Assembly: GCA_005843825.1 (NCBI GenBank) | Contig: SZXX01000043.1 | Coordinates: 1-64,000, forward strand | From: Chlorobium sp. | Lineage (GTDB): Bacteria; Bacteroidota; Chlorobiia; Chlorobiales; Chlorobiaceae | Direction of reading: 5' to 3' | Length of the DNA: 64,000 bases | Shown here: in pieces, positions 15,305 through 24,999 of the stretch | Layout: the number at the start of each line of letters is the position of its first letter | Position numbering within the stretch: position 1 is the first letter of the stretch | Made by a program: the position numbers and the translations under genes | The notes under the pieces: generated by a model | What the model saw: only the letters and a program-made list of their open reading frames with translations | Database searches by the model: none | Told to the model about the DNA's origin: nothing

Positions 15305-18135
15305 GCAGTAATCAACTTGAATTCTTTCTTCCTGCCGACCCGGCACCAAAAGCAGAAAAGATCACGCCACAACACGAAAAGCCGGCCCTTTTTCTGCTCG
15401 ATGGCATGGCTATTATCTACCGCTCCTTTTTTGCCCTGCAACGGGCAGGCATGACAAGCCGGGACGGAATGCCGACAGGTGCGATTTACGGATTTGCATC
15501 AGCACTCTTCAAGATTTTTGAAACCTATAAACCACACTATCTGGCGGCTGTATTCGACAGCAAGGAAAAAACCTTTCGCCACGATATGTATCCCGCTTAT
15601 AAAGCCAATCGGCAGACTCCTCCTGAAGATCTCATCGTGCAGCTTGATGCCGTGTTTGAACTGCTTGACGCTCTTGATATACCACTTCTCAAGGCCCCCG
15701 GCTATGAGGCTGATGACTTAATAGGGACTGCTGCCCGAAAATTCGAAGATGTTTGCCAGGTTTACATTGTCACCCCGGACAAAGATCTTGCCCAGCTTGT
15801 ACACGATGGCGTAAAAATTCTCAAGCCAGGAAAAAACCAGAATGAGCTGGAGCTGTTCGGGCAAAAGGAGATAGCCGAGCAATTCGGGGTGGCGCCTGAG
15901 CTCTTTACCCAGTTCCTGACGCTGACCGGCGATACCTCTGACAATATTCCGGGAGCAAAAGGGATAGGACCTAAAACAGCTTCAAGCCTGCTGCTTACAT
16001 ACGGTTCAATCGATAATATTTATAAGCATCTGGACGATATTTCCCCGAAAAACCGCCAGAGCCTTGAAGAATTTCAGCCCCGACTTGATCTGATAACTAA
16101 GCTTGTAACTATCCGCACCGATCTGCAGGTGGACGTTACCTTGAATGAGCTTGAGTGTGGAGTTCCGGACCGGACAAAACTATTGCCTTTGCTCCAGAAG
16201 CTTGGACTCAAAACCATTATATCGAGACTCCCTGTTGCCTTCAATGAATACGAGCAGTCACCTGCTGATGAGGCTGCAATGCATGAGCACCCTGCCGATC
16301 AGCCGGACGACAAACAGCCTCTTCTTCGATCACCGCAAACCGACGCCGACTACGCTCTCGTTGATACTTCGGAAAAACTGGATGAACTGGTGCTCTCACT
16401 TCAAAACGCCAAACGGATTGCCGTTGATACGGAAACAACAAGCCTGGATACGTTTGAAGCTGAACTGGCCGGGATGTCATTTTCAATTGAACCGGGAAAA
16501 GCACGGTTTATCTCGTTTAATAACAACGCTCTTCAAAGAGAGAGCACCTTGGAAATACTAAGGCCTCTCCTTGAAAATCCATCAATACTGAAAAGCGGGC
16601 AAAACCTCAAATACGACATTCTCGTCCTGAAGAAATACGGCATAGAACTCTCGCCTGTCGGATTTGACACCATGCTTGCCAGCTATGTGCTTGACCCTGA
16701 AGAACAGCACAATCTTGATGACATGGCTGCCCGTCATCTCGGTTACAGGACAACAACCTTTGAGGAACTGGTCGGAACAGGAAAAACAAAACTGAGTATT
16801 TATGACGTTGAACCAAGGAAGCTCTCTGACTACGGCTGCCAGGATGCTGATCTGGCCCTTCAGCTTGAAGATATGTTCCGCAAAAAACTTGAGGATGAAA
16901 AAGAGCTGCTCTCGATTTGCGAAAACATAGAATTTCCTCTTGTCGAGGTCCTTGCTGCAATGGAATATGAAGGTATATGCATCGACTCCCTAAGTCTTGA
17001 AAAAGCCTCTGAAGCAGCAACAATAGAGCTGAAAAAGTTGACAGACAAGATTTATGCGGCGACAGGCTCTGAGTTCAATATTGATTCTCCCAAACAGCTG
17101 GCTCATATCCTGTTCGATGTGCTCGGTCTGCCGGCAAAAAAAACAACCAAAACCGGCTTCTCAACAAATGTGGAGGTGCTTGAGGAGCTTGCTCCGCTTC
17201 ACCCTGTTGCAAGTGACCTGCTGGAGTACAGAAGTCTCCAGAAGCTGAAAAATACCTATATAGATGCTCTGCCAAAAATTGTAAACCCTCGAACGGGGAG
17301 ACTGCACACCTCGTTTAACCAGCAAATCACTGCGACGGGCAGGCTTTCGTCTTCGAAACCGAACCTGCAGAACATTCCTATACGCACAGCACTCGGAAAA
17401 GAAATTCGCAGGGCATTCATTCCCTCATCGCCCGATAAATGGCTTCTCTCTGCGGATTACTCCCAGATCGAACTCCGCATTGCTGCTGAAATATCCGGTG
17501 ATCCTCAGCTCCTTGACGCATTCCGTAACCGTGAAGACATCCATACCGCAACAGCAAGAGTGATTTTCGGGACCACGGAAATTGACAGCGATATGCGACG
17601 CAAAGCAAAAGAGGTTAATTTCGGGGTACTTTACGGCATCATGCCTTTTGGACTTTCAAAACGGCTCAATATTACCCAGAAGGAAGCGAAAGCAATTATC
17701 GAGACATACATTTCCAAATATCCCGGACTGTTCGATGCGCTGCAGAACATTATAGAAGCCGGTAGAACAAATGGCTATGTATCAACCCTTCTTGGACGTC
17801 GCCGTTATATTGCTGATCTCAACAGCCGGAATACAAACCTGAAAAAAGCTGCGGAAAGGGCCGCCATGAATACCCCGATCCAGGGTACCGCTGCCGATAT
17901 CATTAAATGCGCCATGATCCTCTGCAGTAAGCGCATGCATGCCGAGAAACTGAAATCAACCATGCTTCTTCAGGTACATGACGAACTGCTTTTTGAAACT
18001 ACGGATGATGAAAAAGAGGCGCTTTCAGTCCTGATTGAGAAAGCAATGATTGATGCCGCAATAACTTGCGGCCTTAAAACCGTGCCGGTTGAGGTTGATA
18101 CCGGGATTGGAAAAAACTGGTTTGAAGCCCACTAA
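15301..18135 (+). CDS. polA: DNA polymerase I
   Basis: All three domains are present in the 944 residues. The N-terminal 5' nuclease covers about 28-310 (PDKDLAQLV, then LTGDTSDNIPGAKGIG). The 3'-5' exonuclease domain (about 350-530) keeps its metal ligands in DTETTSLD, GQNLKYD and YGCQDAD, so proofreading should be active, unlike in Taq-type enzymes. The polymerase has motif A (DYSQIELRIAAEISGD), motif B (KAKEVNFGVLYGI) and motif C (QVHDELLFE). It is translationally coupled to pheA, with 85 nt before the next gene. Confidence 0.97.
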   Translation: MSSNQLEFFLPADPAPKAEKITPQHEKPALFLLDGMAIIYRSFFALQRAGMTSRDGMPTGAIYGFASALFKIFETYKPHYLAAVFDSKEKTFRHDMYPAYKANRQTPPEDLIVQLDAVFELLDALDIPLLKAPGYEADDLIGTAARKFEDVCQVYIVTPDKDLAQLVHDGVKILKPGKNQNELELFGQKEIAEQFGVAPELFTQFLTLTGDTSDNIPGAKGIGPKTASSLLLTYGSIDNIYKHLDDISPKNRQSLEEFQPRLDLITKLVTIRTDLQVDVTLNELECGVPDRTKLLPLLQKLGLKTIISRLPVAFNEYEQSPADEAAMHEHPADQPDDKQPLLRSPQTDADYALVDTSEKLDELVLSLQNAKRIAVDTETTSLDTFEAELAGMSFSIEPGKARFISFNNNALQRESTLEILRPLLENPSILKSGQNLKYDILVLKKYGIELSPVGFDTMLASYVLDPEEQHNLDDMAARHLGYRTTTFEELVGTGKTKLSIYDVEPRKLSDYGCQDADLALQLEDMFRKKLEDEKELLSICENIEFPLVEVLAAMEYEGICIDSLSLEKASEAATIELKKLTDKIYAATGSEFNIDSPKQLAHILFDVLGLPAKKTTKTGFSTNVEVLEELAPLHPVASDLLEYRSLQKLKNTYIDALPKIVNPRTGRLHTSFNQQITATGRLSSSKPNLQNIPIRTALGKEIRRAFIPSSPDKWLLSADYSQIELRIAAEISGDPQLLDAFRNREDIHTATARVIFGTTEIDSDMRRKAKEVNFGVLYGIMPFGLSKRLNITQKEAKAIIETYISKYPGLFDALQNIIEAGRTNGYVSTLLGRRRYIADLNSRNTNLKKAAERAAMNTPIQGTAADIIKCAMILCSKRMHAEKLKSTMLLQVHDELLFETTDDEKEALSVLIEKAMIDAAITCGLKTVPVEVDTGIGKNWFEAH

Positions 18136-18220
18136 TCATTGAAATTATAAAAAAAAGTTTATTTATATTTGTCGATCATTCACGAACTGCCCTTTTTCAG
18201 GCACACAATCCGGATACTGC

Positions 18221-19000
18221 ATGTTTTCAACAACACCGTTTATAGCTCTCTCTGGATTCAGCAGAAAAGTGCGGACATTTCTTGAAATGCTTCTCTCTTC
18301 AAACAATTTGTTATTCTCCTTTGCTCTTTTTGCCTCTCTTCTCTTGACACCCTCCCTGATACTTGGTCAAGAAAAAAAGATTGTTGACAGCAATCAGAGT
18401 AACGCGACACCAAAAACTACCGAAGGACTCCTGGCAAGTACGGAAGAAATGATTGAGCAACTGATCCGGCAGATTGATCTCCAGAAAGAGAATACGGTTG
18501 AAAACGGTGAACTGACTGAAAACCCTAATCCCACCTCTTTTATTTCAAGCATACCCAATATCAAGCCAGTCGGAGGCTCAATTACCAGCAGTTTTGGGGT
18601 CAGGATGCACCCGATCTATCATTTGCCTCTTTTTCATGCCGGAATCGATTTCGCTGTGCCTGAAGGTACAAAGGTGCACTCTACGGGCGATGGAATAGTA
18701 GCTTTTTCAGGCTATGACAAGGGATTTGGGCAAAAAGTCACCATAAATCACGGTTACGGCTATAAAACAGTCTATGCCCACCTCTCAAAATCCCTGGTAC
18801 GCCAAGGTCAGAAAATCAGCCGTGGTGACATCATTGCGCTTTCTGGAAACACCGGGGTTTCAACCGGACCGCACGTGCATTACGAAGTGCACAAAAACAA
18901 TGTCATAGTAAATCCGACAGCTTATTTCTTTGATGGAAAACCTGACAAGCTCATCACAATCAAAAAGACTTCATCTGAAGAAGAAGGCAATAACTCTTAA
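18221..19000 (+). CDS. M23-family (LytM-type) metallopeptidase, exported
   Basis: The 259-residue protein has an N-terminal hydrophobic signal segment (about residues 29-49, LLFSFALFASLLLTPSLILG). A short helical linker precedes the M23 domain. Zinc and catalytic residues are visible: His139 and Asp143 (FHAGIDFAVPEG), His187 (YAHLS) and the HxH at 218-220 (GPHVHYEV). It probably trims peptidoglycan cross-links or, if modified, activates an amidase. The ligands are intact, so hydrolase activity is expected. It is followed 24 nt later by the DUF2795 gene. Confidence 0.92.
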   Translation: MFSTTPFIALSGFSRKVRTFLEMLLSSNNLLFSFALFASLLLTPSLILGQEKKIVDSNQSNATPKTTEGLLASTEEMIEQLIRQIDLQKENTVENGELTENPNPTSFISSIPNIKPVGGSITSSFGVRMHPIYHLPLFHAGIDFAVPEGTKVHSTGDGIVAFSGYDKGFGQKVTINHGYGYKTVYAHLSKSLVRQGQKISRGDIIALSGNTGVSTGPHVHYEVHKNNVIVNPTAYFFDGKPDKLITIKKTSSEEEGNNS

Positions 19001-19024
19001 ACTGAATAAATCAATCGACGTAGT

Positions 19025-19252
19025 ATGTATTGGAATTTAGATCTAGCCCGTTATATAGCAGACGCACCGTGGCCCGTCACAAAAGATGAACTGATTAATT
19101 ACGCAAACAGAACCGGAGCGCCGCAACAGGTTATTGAAAACCTGATTGATCTTCCGGAAAGTGATGATATGTATGAAAGTCTTGACGAAATATGGCCTGA
19201 CTATCCAACAGATGAAGACTTCGGCTACAGCGATGAAGAGCCATTAACATAG
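19025..19252 (+). CDS. DUF2795-family small protein
   Basis: The 75-residue acidic protein has the DUF2795 pattern: LARYIADAPWPVTKDELINY, then ENLIDLPESDD. The C-terminus is very acidic (EIWPDYPTDEDFGYSDEEP). DUF2795 proteins are helical and often sit near stress or photosynthesis genes, with no proven function. It lies between the M23 peptidase and the BamA-like gene on the same strand and could be co-transcribed with both. Confidence 0.8.
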   Translation: MYWNLDLARYIADAPWPVTKDELINYANRTGAPQQVIENLIDLPESDDMYESLDEIWPDYPTDEDFGYSDEEPLT

Positions 19253-19274
19253 GATAACGGAACTCAGTTACGTG

Positions 19275-19284
19275 TTTTTTTTTT
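19275..19284 (+). repeat. Run of ten T in the presumed signal-sequence region of the BamA-like gene
   Basis: The homopolymer follows GTG (19272-19274). With ten T the GTG frame ends at once in TAG; with eleven T it would join the downstream BamA-like frame and supply a hydrophobic N-terminus. Confidence 0.6.
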
Positions 19285-19336
19285 AGCAACTTCCTTCCTT
19301 TCCAGAGCAAAAGCATGGAGTCTTCCTGCTCTTCTT

Positions 19337-21505
19337 TTGCTCTGTGCCCTACCGGCATATAGCCAGTCAGTAAGTACCGGCACAGACCTATCTCCGACAG
19401 TTCCATTTGTTCGAAAAATAAGCTTCGCTGGCAACAAAGCAACCAGCAGCGAGGAGCTAAAGCAGGTTATTGCCACCTCTGAGCACTCATCCTTTTGGGG
19501 ACTCGGCCTCTTCGGCGGAGCATTTAAGCCATTCAACGCTGAGGAGTTTGAAAAAGACCTCAGTCTCATAAAAAAACTCTATACCTATAAGGGATACTTT
19601 TTTACAGACGTGAACTCCACGATTGATAAAAAAGACAACGGGAAGATGCTGGATCTGAAGATAACGATCCGTGAAAATGAACCTTCAAAAATTGATTCTC
19701 TTAAATACGAAGGGCTTGAAAAGATTTCAAGGGAACTGAAAGCTCATTATCTTGATCAAAAACGCCTTAAAGTCAATGATATTTTTTCCGTTGAACGACT
19801 GATCGATGAAAGAAACCGTACCATTGCTTTTTTCAAAGAAGAGGGGTTTACTTTTTTTCATGAGGATAGTATCCGCATCAAGGTTGATACCGTTGGAAAT
19901 CGTGCCGGGGTACTCTTCAGACTGAGTCTGCCGGAAAAGCTTACCTACGGAGCTATCCATGCAATCGTTCACAACCCCATAAGGAGCGACAAAAAACCAG
20001 CAGAAAAAGCCTTTATAAAGGACAATATCAGCGGTAAAGTTATCGGGCAACAGAAGGTATCCCCTGATCTTATTACTTCTGCCATTGAATTCCGACCAGG
20101 TATGGCTACCCGACAAAGTCTTGAACAGCGAACCCTGCAGAATTTTGGGATCACCAATATTTTTTCGTCCATCTACATCAGTCCCGACTCTGTACGTTCC
20201 GGTAAACTTTACTCCACCGTGCATCTTGAAACGGCACCAAAGCACCAGATAGAACCGAAATTACTGGTTGACAATCGTTTTGGCTCTCTCTTTTTTGCTG
20301 GTTCTCTCGCCTATGAAAACAAAAACCTCCTTGGGGGAGCTGAACAATTCCAGACCTCGACAGAATTCGGCACGCAGGTCGGCAACCGCAACAATGTGCT
20401 TCAAAACCTTGACCCATCGCAATACGCGAAGGTGATTCCCTATGAATTCAATCTGAAAAGCAGCCTCGTCATGCCGGTTCTTAAAAAGCCGGGCAACGCC
20501 TATGCTGTAACAGCAGAATACGCAAGTACCATACAGCCTGTGCTGCTTTCAACCCAGAACGGGCTGCTGCGGGGCACCTACAGCGCCAGATTGAGTCCAA
20601 AATCAAGACTGAATTTTGATTTTTTTGAAATTGAGCTGGTTAAAAGCGACTCCCTCAGAGGATTCAAACAGCTGTTCACAAAGAATCTTGCCCAGAATAT
20701 CGGCATTAACCCTGCCAACAGCGCTGCGGTCAAAGCAGGAATTGACAGCCTTCTTCAAACCCATATCGATCAAACCTTCCGGCTTCGCTACAACTTCACC
20801 AACCGCAAAAGCGCTCCAACGGCAAAAACAATCTGGAACTTCGACATTCTGCTGGAAGATTGCGGAACCATACCCTGGCTGATCGACAAATATGTCGACA
20901 CTAAAACATACAACGGGTTCACAAGCAATGACCCGCAGATATTCGGGACAACCTACGCCCAGTATATAAAAGTTGAGCCGGGACTAATCTTTATTCAAAC
21001 TCTTTCTCCACAAAGCCAATTTGCCGCAAGAGGTGATATCGGATGGATGACGCCATGGGGAAAAGCAGCAACGACCCCTCAGGAACGACGTTTTTATGCG
21101 GGTGGTGCAAACAGCATGCGGGGGTGGCTTTTCAACACCCTTGGACCCGACAACAGCGCAAGCAACGCTGCTGCGAATTTCGGCGCAGATATAAAACTTG
21201 AACTGAATCTGGAATACAGACTTAAATTTTTCAAGATCTTCCGCCAATCTTCAGGCATTACCGTATTCTCTGATATGGGCAATATATGGGACAGAACCGG
21301 ACCATATGCATTTTCTCTCGGATCAATGAAGAATAACTACGCCTGGGATGCGGGCATTGGCCTGCGACTAGGATCTCCTATCGGGCCTTTCCGCTTTGAT
21401 TTTGCATATAAACTGCGTGATCCGACTGAGAGTGATGCATGGCGAATTTCAGCATGGAAGCTCAAAGACTTTACCTTCAATTTTGGAATTGGTGAAGCAT
21501 TTTAA
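19337..21505 (+). CDS. BamA/TamA-family outer-membrane protein (POTRA plus D15 surface antigen)
   Basis: The 722-residue product is an Omp85-family barrel that inserts or assembles outer-membrane proteins. POTRA-like repeats occupy about 20-270 (VRKISFAGNKATSSEELKQV, then KGYFFTDVNSTIDKKD). The C-terminal barrel has the Omp85 sequence MRGWLFNTLGP and FSDMGNIWD, and ends with DFTFNFGIGEAF, a terminal aromatic beta-signal. The only in-frame start is TTG 19337, which leaves a truncated signal peptide (LCALPAYSQ). The frame upstream stays open to 19253 but lacks ATG/GTG. See the T10 run. A normal signal would be expected for this protein. Confidence 0.87.
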   Translation: MLCALPAYSQSVSTGTDLSPTVPFVRKISFAGNKATSSEELKQVIATSEHSSFWGLGLFGGAFKPFNAEEFEKDLSLIKKLYTYKGYFFTDVNSTIDKKDNGKMLDLKITIRENEPSKIDSLKYEGLEKISRELKAHYLDQKRLKVNDIFSVERLIDERNRTIAFFKEEGFTFFHEDSIRIKVDTVGNRAGVLFRLSLPEKLTYGAIHAIVHNPIRSDKKPAEKAFIKDNISGKVIGQQKVSPDLITSAIEFRPGMATRQSLEQRTLQNFGITNIFSSIYISPDSVRSGKLYSTVHLETAPKHQIEPKLLVDNRFGSLFFAGSLAYENKNLLGGAEQFQTSTEFGTQVGNRNNVLQNLDPSQYAKVIPYEFNLKSSLVMPVLKKPGNAYAVTAEYASTIQPVLLSTQNGLLRGTYSARLSPKSRLNFDFFEIELVKSDSLRGFKQLFTKNLAQNIGINPANSAAVKAGIDSLLQTHIDQTFRLRYNFTNRKSAPTAKTIWNFDILLEDCGTIPWLIDKYVDTKTYNGFTSNDPQIFGTTYAQYIKVEPGLIFIQTLSPQSQFAARGDIGWMTPWGKAATTPQERRFYAGGANSMRGWLFNTLGPDNSASNAAANFGADIKLELNLEYRLKFFKIFRQSSGITVFSDMGNIWDRTGPYAFSLGSMKNNYAWDAGIGLRLGSPIGPFRFDFAYKLRDPTESDAWRISAWKLKDFTFNFGIGEAF

Positions 21506-21550
21506 TTATTTGGCGGGGATAATCTTTTTCACGATTAAGGAAGTACCATC

Positions 21551-22216
21551 ATGCATGCAACATCAACGCTTCTGGCTCCATCTATTCTTTCTGCTGACTT
21601 CACCAACCTTAAGCACTCAATAGAGATAGCCGAAAAAGCCGGGGCTGACTGGATACACTGCGATGTCATGGACGGCAACTTTGTGCCCAACATCACCTTT
21701 GGCCCATTTATTGTTCAAGCTATTTCCGCATGCACTTCTCTCATTATCGACACCCATCTGATGATTGCGGCTCCAGACCGCTTCATTGAAGATTTTGTCA
21801 AAGCAGGTTCACACCAGATCACCGTACACCAGGAAGCCTGCCCGCATCTACACCGTACCATTCAGTTCATCAAAAGCCTCGGTGTAAAAGCCGGTGTTTC
21901 AATCAACCCCGGAACGCCGGTTTCAACACTCGAGTCTATTTTACCGAATCTCGATCTTGTTCTTCTGATGTCGGTTAATCCAGGCTTCGGGGGACAAAAA
22001 TTTATACCTTCATCGATTGGAAAAATCCAGCAGCTCCACGAGATGCGCTCGAGGCTGAATCCAAACCTGGTTATCGCTATTGATGGTGGTATAACGGAAG
22101 AAAATGCTCAGGCGGTTGTGTCAGCCGGCGCCGACTCTCTGATTGCCGGAACAGCATTTTTTAAATCAGCCGATCCGGTAAAAACTGCAGCGGCAATAAA
22201 GGCTATGACCAGATAA
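21551..22216 (+). CDS. rpe: Ribulose-phosphate 3-epimerase
   Basis: The 221-residue TIM-barrel enzyme interconverts ribulose 5-phosphate and xylulose 5-phosphate. Family motifs are [50 protein letters not shown] and IDGGIT. All metal and catalytic residues (His, two Asp) appear in place. The ending overlaps the convergent trpC stop by 14 nt. In an autotroph using pentose phosphates for biosynthesis it is a core gene. Confidence 0.96.
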   Translation: MHATSTLLAPSILSADFTNLKHSIEIAEKAGADWIHCDVMDGNFVPNITFGPFIVQAISACTSLIIDTHLMIAAPDRFIEDFVKAGSHQITVHQEACPHLHRTIQFIKSLGVKAGVSINPGTPVSTLESILPNLDLVLLMSVNPGFGGQKFIPSSIGKIQQLHEMRSRLNPNLVIAIDGGITEENAQAVVSAGADSLIAGTAFFKSADPVKTAAAIKAMTR

Positions 22217-22973
22217 CCTCACGAAGCTCAGCACTTGTATGCAGCCCTTCTCCTATCAGGCAGGCATCGAACGATGCCTGCCTGATAAGAGCAATATCAT
22301 CGGCGGTTTTCATGCCGCTTTCAGCAACAGCAACAACCTCTGAAGGAATAAACGGGCGAAGATTTATTGAGGTCTCAAGCTTGAGGGAAAAGTCTTTCAG
22401 GTCACGGTTGTTGACTCCAATCACCAATGCTCCCTTTTCAATAGCCCTGTCAAGCTCTTTGCGGTCATGCACTTCCACAAGCACATGCAGACCTATGCTC
22501 AGCGCCAACTGCAGATAATCGCTAAACTGACATGGATCAAGCGCTGCTACAATAAGCAGAATTGCATCCGCTCCAATCAGTCGGGACTCAAAAATCTGGG
22601 ATTCATCGATAATGAAATCCTTGCGAAGAACAGGCAGGGAGAATGAACGGCTGACCAGCTGAAGATAGTCGTTTGAACCCTGAAAGAAATTGCGATCGGT
22701 AAGGACAGAATAAGCGGCGGCACCAAGCTCTCCATACCGCCGGGCAATGGCAACAGGATCGAAATCGCTGACAATGAGACCACGGGAAGGAGAGGCTTTT
22801 TTGATCTCTGCAATGAGCTTCAACCCTCCATCAACACCCCTCAGCGCACCGGTAAAATCACGGGTCGCCGTAAAAAAAGCCTGCTCCGCAACGTAACGCT
22901 GTGAGGGTTTCTCTTTTTTAAGTTCCTGTATTTCCCGCTGTTTTTCCTCTAATATCCTGGTAAGATAGGTCAT
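22203..22973 (-). CDS. trpC: Indole-3-glycerol phosphate synthase
   Basis: The 256-residue TIM barrel makes indole-3-glycerol phosphate in tryptophan synthesis. It shows [13 protein letters not shown] with the catalytic lysine, [34 protein letters not shown] and VVAVAESGM. It is on its own in the Trp pathway here, 5 nt after the carB half-gene, so the two are probably co-transcribed. It overlaps rpe convergently by 14 nt. Confidence 0.95.
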   Translation of the reverse strand: MTYLTRILEEKQREIQELKKEKPSQRYVAEQAFFTATRDFTGALRGVDGGLKLIAEIKKASPSRGLIVSDFDPVAIARRYGELGAAAYSVLTDRNFFQGSNDYLQLVSRSFSLPVLRKDFIIDESQIFESRLIGADAILLIVAALDPCQFSDYLQLALSIGLHVLVEVHDRKELDRAIEKGALVIGVNNRDLKDFSLKLETSINLRPFIPSEVVAVAESGMKTADDIALIRQASFDACLIGEGLHTSAELREVIWS

Positions 22974-22978
22974 AACAA

Positions 22979-24457
22979 TCAGTCAGCTGCAGCCAATTCC
23001 CTGAGATCATTTTCAAGCTCAACAATCTGGCAGATATTATCAAGAAACCAGGGATCAATGCCTGTAGACTTATGAACCTCTTCTATGGTTGCACCCGCCT
23101 GGAAGGCGTAACGAAGATAAAATATCCGGTCAGCTTTGGGTATCTGGATTTTTTCAAGGATATCCTCTTTTGCAAACTTCTTCTGCTGCTGAGTCATATC
23201 AAGAACATTCATGACATCCTTACCGTCTGAACCGAGTCCGGCTCGACCGATTTCAAGACCACGAAGTGATTTTTGAAGGGCTTCCCTGAAATTTCTTCCG
23301 AAAGCCATGACTTCACCAACCGACTTCATCTGCACACCGAGACGTGCATCAACATTCTTGAACTTCTCAAAATCCCAGCGAGGAATTTTAACGACGCAGT
23401 AATCAATAGCAGGTTCAAAACTTGCCGGAGTAGTTTTGGTTATATCATTGATAATCTCGTCAAGAGTGTACCCCACGGCAAGTTTCGCCGCAACTTTAGC
23501 AATCGGAAATCCGGTTGCCTTTGAAGCCAGTGCGGAACTTCTTGATACACGGGGGTTCATCTCAATAACAACGATACGACCATTCGCCGGATTAATGGCA
23601 AACTGGATATTGCTGCCTCCGGTCTCGACACCTATCTCTCTGATAATCCGAATTGAAGCATCCCTGAGCTCCTGATACTGGCGATCAGTGAGCGTCTGGG
23701 CCGGTGCAACAGTTATGCTGTCGCCGGTATGCACACCCATGGGATCAAAATTTTCAATAGAGCATACGATGATGACATTATCCGCCAGGTCACGAATAAC
23801 CTCAAGCTCATACTCCTTCCATCCAATCAGACACTCCTCAACAAGCACTTCCGAGATTGGACTTTCGGCAAGTCCCCTGCGAACGGCTTCATAATAGTCT
23901 GATTTTGTCTCTGCAAATCCACCGCCTGTACCTCCAAGGGTAAACGAAGGACGGATCACAATTGGAAGGCCGATCTCTTCAAGCGCCTCTTTGGCCTCCT
24001 TTTCGTTGCGGACAAAAAAACCTTTGGCCATTTCAAGGCCGATTTTTTTCATGGCAGTACTGAAAAACTCTCGATTTTCAGCTTTTCTGATCGCACGAAG
24101 CTTTGCTCCGATCAGTTCCACTCCGTTACGTTCAAGAATTCCGGATTCAGCAAGACTTACAGCAATATTCAGAGCTGTCTGACCACCCATTGTAGGCAGG
24201 AGAGCATCAGGTTTTTCCCGCTCTATAATTTTCTGAACATATTCCGGAGTAATCGGCTCAATATAGGTAGCATCCGCAAACTCTATATCGGTCATAATGG
24301 TCGCAGGATTGCTGTTTACCAGCACAACACGATAACCATCTTCCTTAAGGGCCCGGCACGCCTGAGTGCCGGAATAATCAAACTCACAGGCCTGTCCGAT
24401 CACAATAGGACCGGCTCCAATCACTAATATGGACTTTATATCTTCCCGCTTTGGCAC
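22979..24457 (-). CDS. carB: Carbamoyl-phosphate synthase large chain, N-terminal half only (split CarB)
   Basis: The 492 residues match the first (carboxyphosphate-forming) half of Car[21 protein letters not shown], the NPATIM loop, [10 protein letters not shown], and the ATP-grasp signature [10 protein letters not shown] with [21 protein letters not shown] full CarB has about 1,070 residues; here a stop follows a helical oligomerisation segment. Split large subunits (annotated as medium and large) are known in some lineages, so this need not be a broken gene. The partner half and CarA are not in this window. The start is GTG 24457. TrpC follows 5 nt downstream. Confidence 0.9.
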   Translation of the reverse strand: MPKREDIKSILVIGAGPIVIGQACEFDYSGTQACRALKEDGYRVVLVNSNPATIMTDIEFADATYIEPITPEYVQKIIEREKPDALLPTMGGQTALNIAVSLAESGILERNGVELIGAKLRAIRKAENREFFSTAMKKIGLEMAKGFFVRNEKEAKEALEEIGLPIVIRPSFTLGGTGGGFAETKSDYYEAVRRGLAESPISEVLVEECLIGWKEYELEVIRDLADNVIIVCSIENFDPMGVHTGDSITVAPAQTLTDRQYQELRDASIRIIREIGVETGGSNIQFAINPANGRIVVIEMNPRVSRSSALASKATGFPIAKVAAKLAVGYTLDEIINDITKTTPASFEPAIDYCVVKIPRWDFEKFKNVDARLGVQMKSVGEVMAFGRNFREALQKSLRGLEIGRAGLGSDGKDVMNVLDMTQQQKKFAKEDILEKIQIPKADRIFYLRYAFQAGATIEEVHKSTGIDPWFLDNICQIVELENDLRELAAAD

Positions 24458-24545
24458 GTTATTTTCGGGGTTTAATACTTGGAAAGCTTAAAAAAAAGTA
24501 ATGTACAAAATAATTAAGGAGTTTGTCTCCCCTAACGGGAGCAAA

Positions 24546-24977
24546 CTACTCGACAACCCGAATCTGTTCCTGGTGAAAGCCTCCTGAATCACGCCTCAGC
24601 CACGCCGTCACCTCTTTTGGCTGCGCATTCATCAGTGATATAATCAACAGCGTATGGCCTGACCGGGCAAAATCAACATCATGAAGAGATGGAATAGCCG
24701 GTGAATTGATATGTGAATGATAGGAGCCTATAATTTCGTACCCGAGTCTTCTGGCCTCTCGCTCCACATCAAGGTACTCATTGTGGGAAATCTCAAACCC
24801 CTGCTCCTTACCATGATAAAGGCAATTCTTGCATGGAGCAACCTCATGGACTATGTTTTCAATATTTCCTCTGTGATCAATATTTCTCTTTCCGACAAGC
24901 AGCCCGCAACATTCATAGGGCAACTCCCGAAAAGCCTGTTCCTGAATAATCTCAAATTTACGCCTGAATAGTTTCAT
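24546..24977 (-). CDS. JAB/MPN (Mov34) domain metalloprotease-like protein
   Basis: The 143-residue protein has a complete JAMM motif: Glu22 (YECCGLLVG), His87 and His89 (SYHSHINSP), Ser97 and Asp100 (SLHD). These bind zinc and activate water in deubiquitinase-like and bacterial MPN peptidases. Stand-alone bacterial versions act in cysteine/thiamine sulfur-carrier processing or cleave C-terminal extensions of ThiS-like proteins. No sulfur-carrier gene lies nearby, so the substrate is unknown. It sits between carB and purD on the same strand. Confidence 0.85.
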   Translation of the reverse strand: MKLFRRKFEIIQEQAFRELPYECCGLLVGKRNIDHRGNIENIVHEVAPCKNCLYHGKEQGFEISHNEYLDVEREARRLGYEIIGSYHSHINSPAIPSLHDVDFARSGHTLLIISLMNAQPKEVTAWLRRDSGGFHQEQIRVVE

Positions 24978-24999
24978 AGAACAACCACTGACTGAAAAT

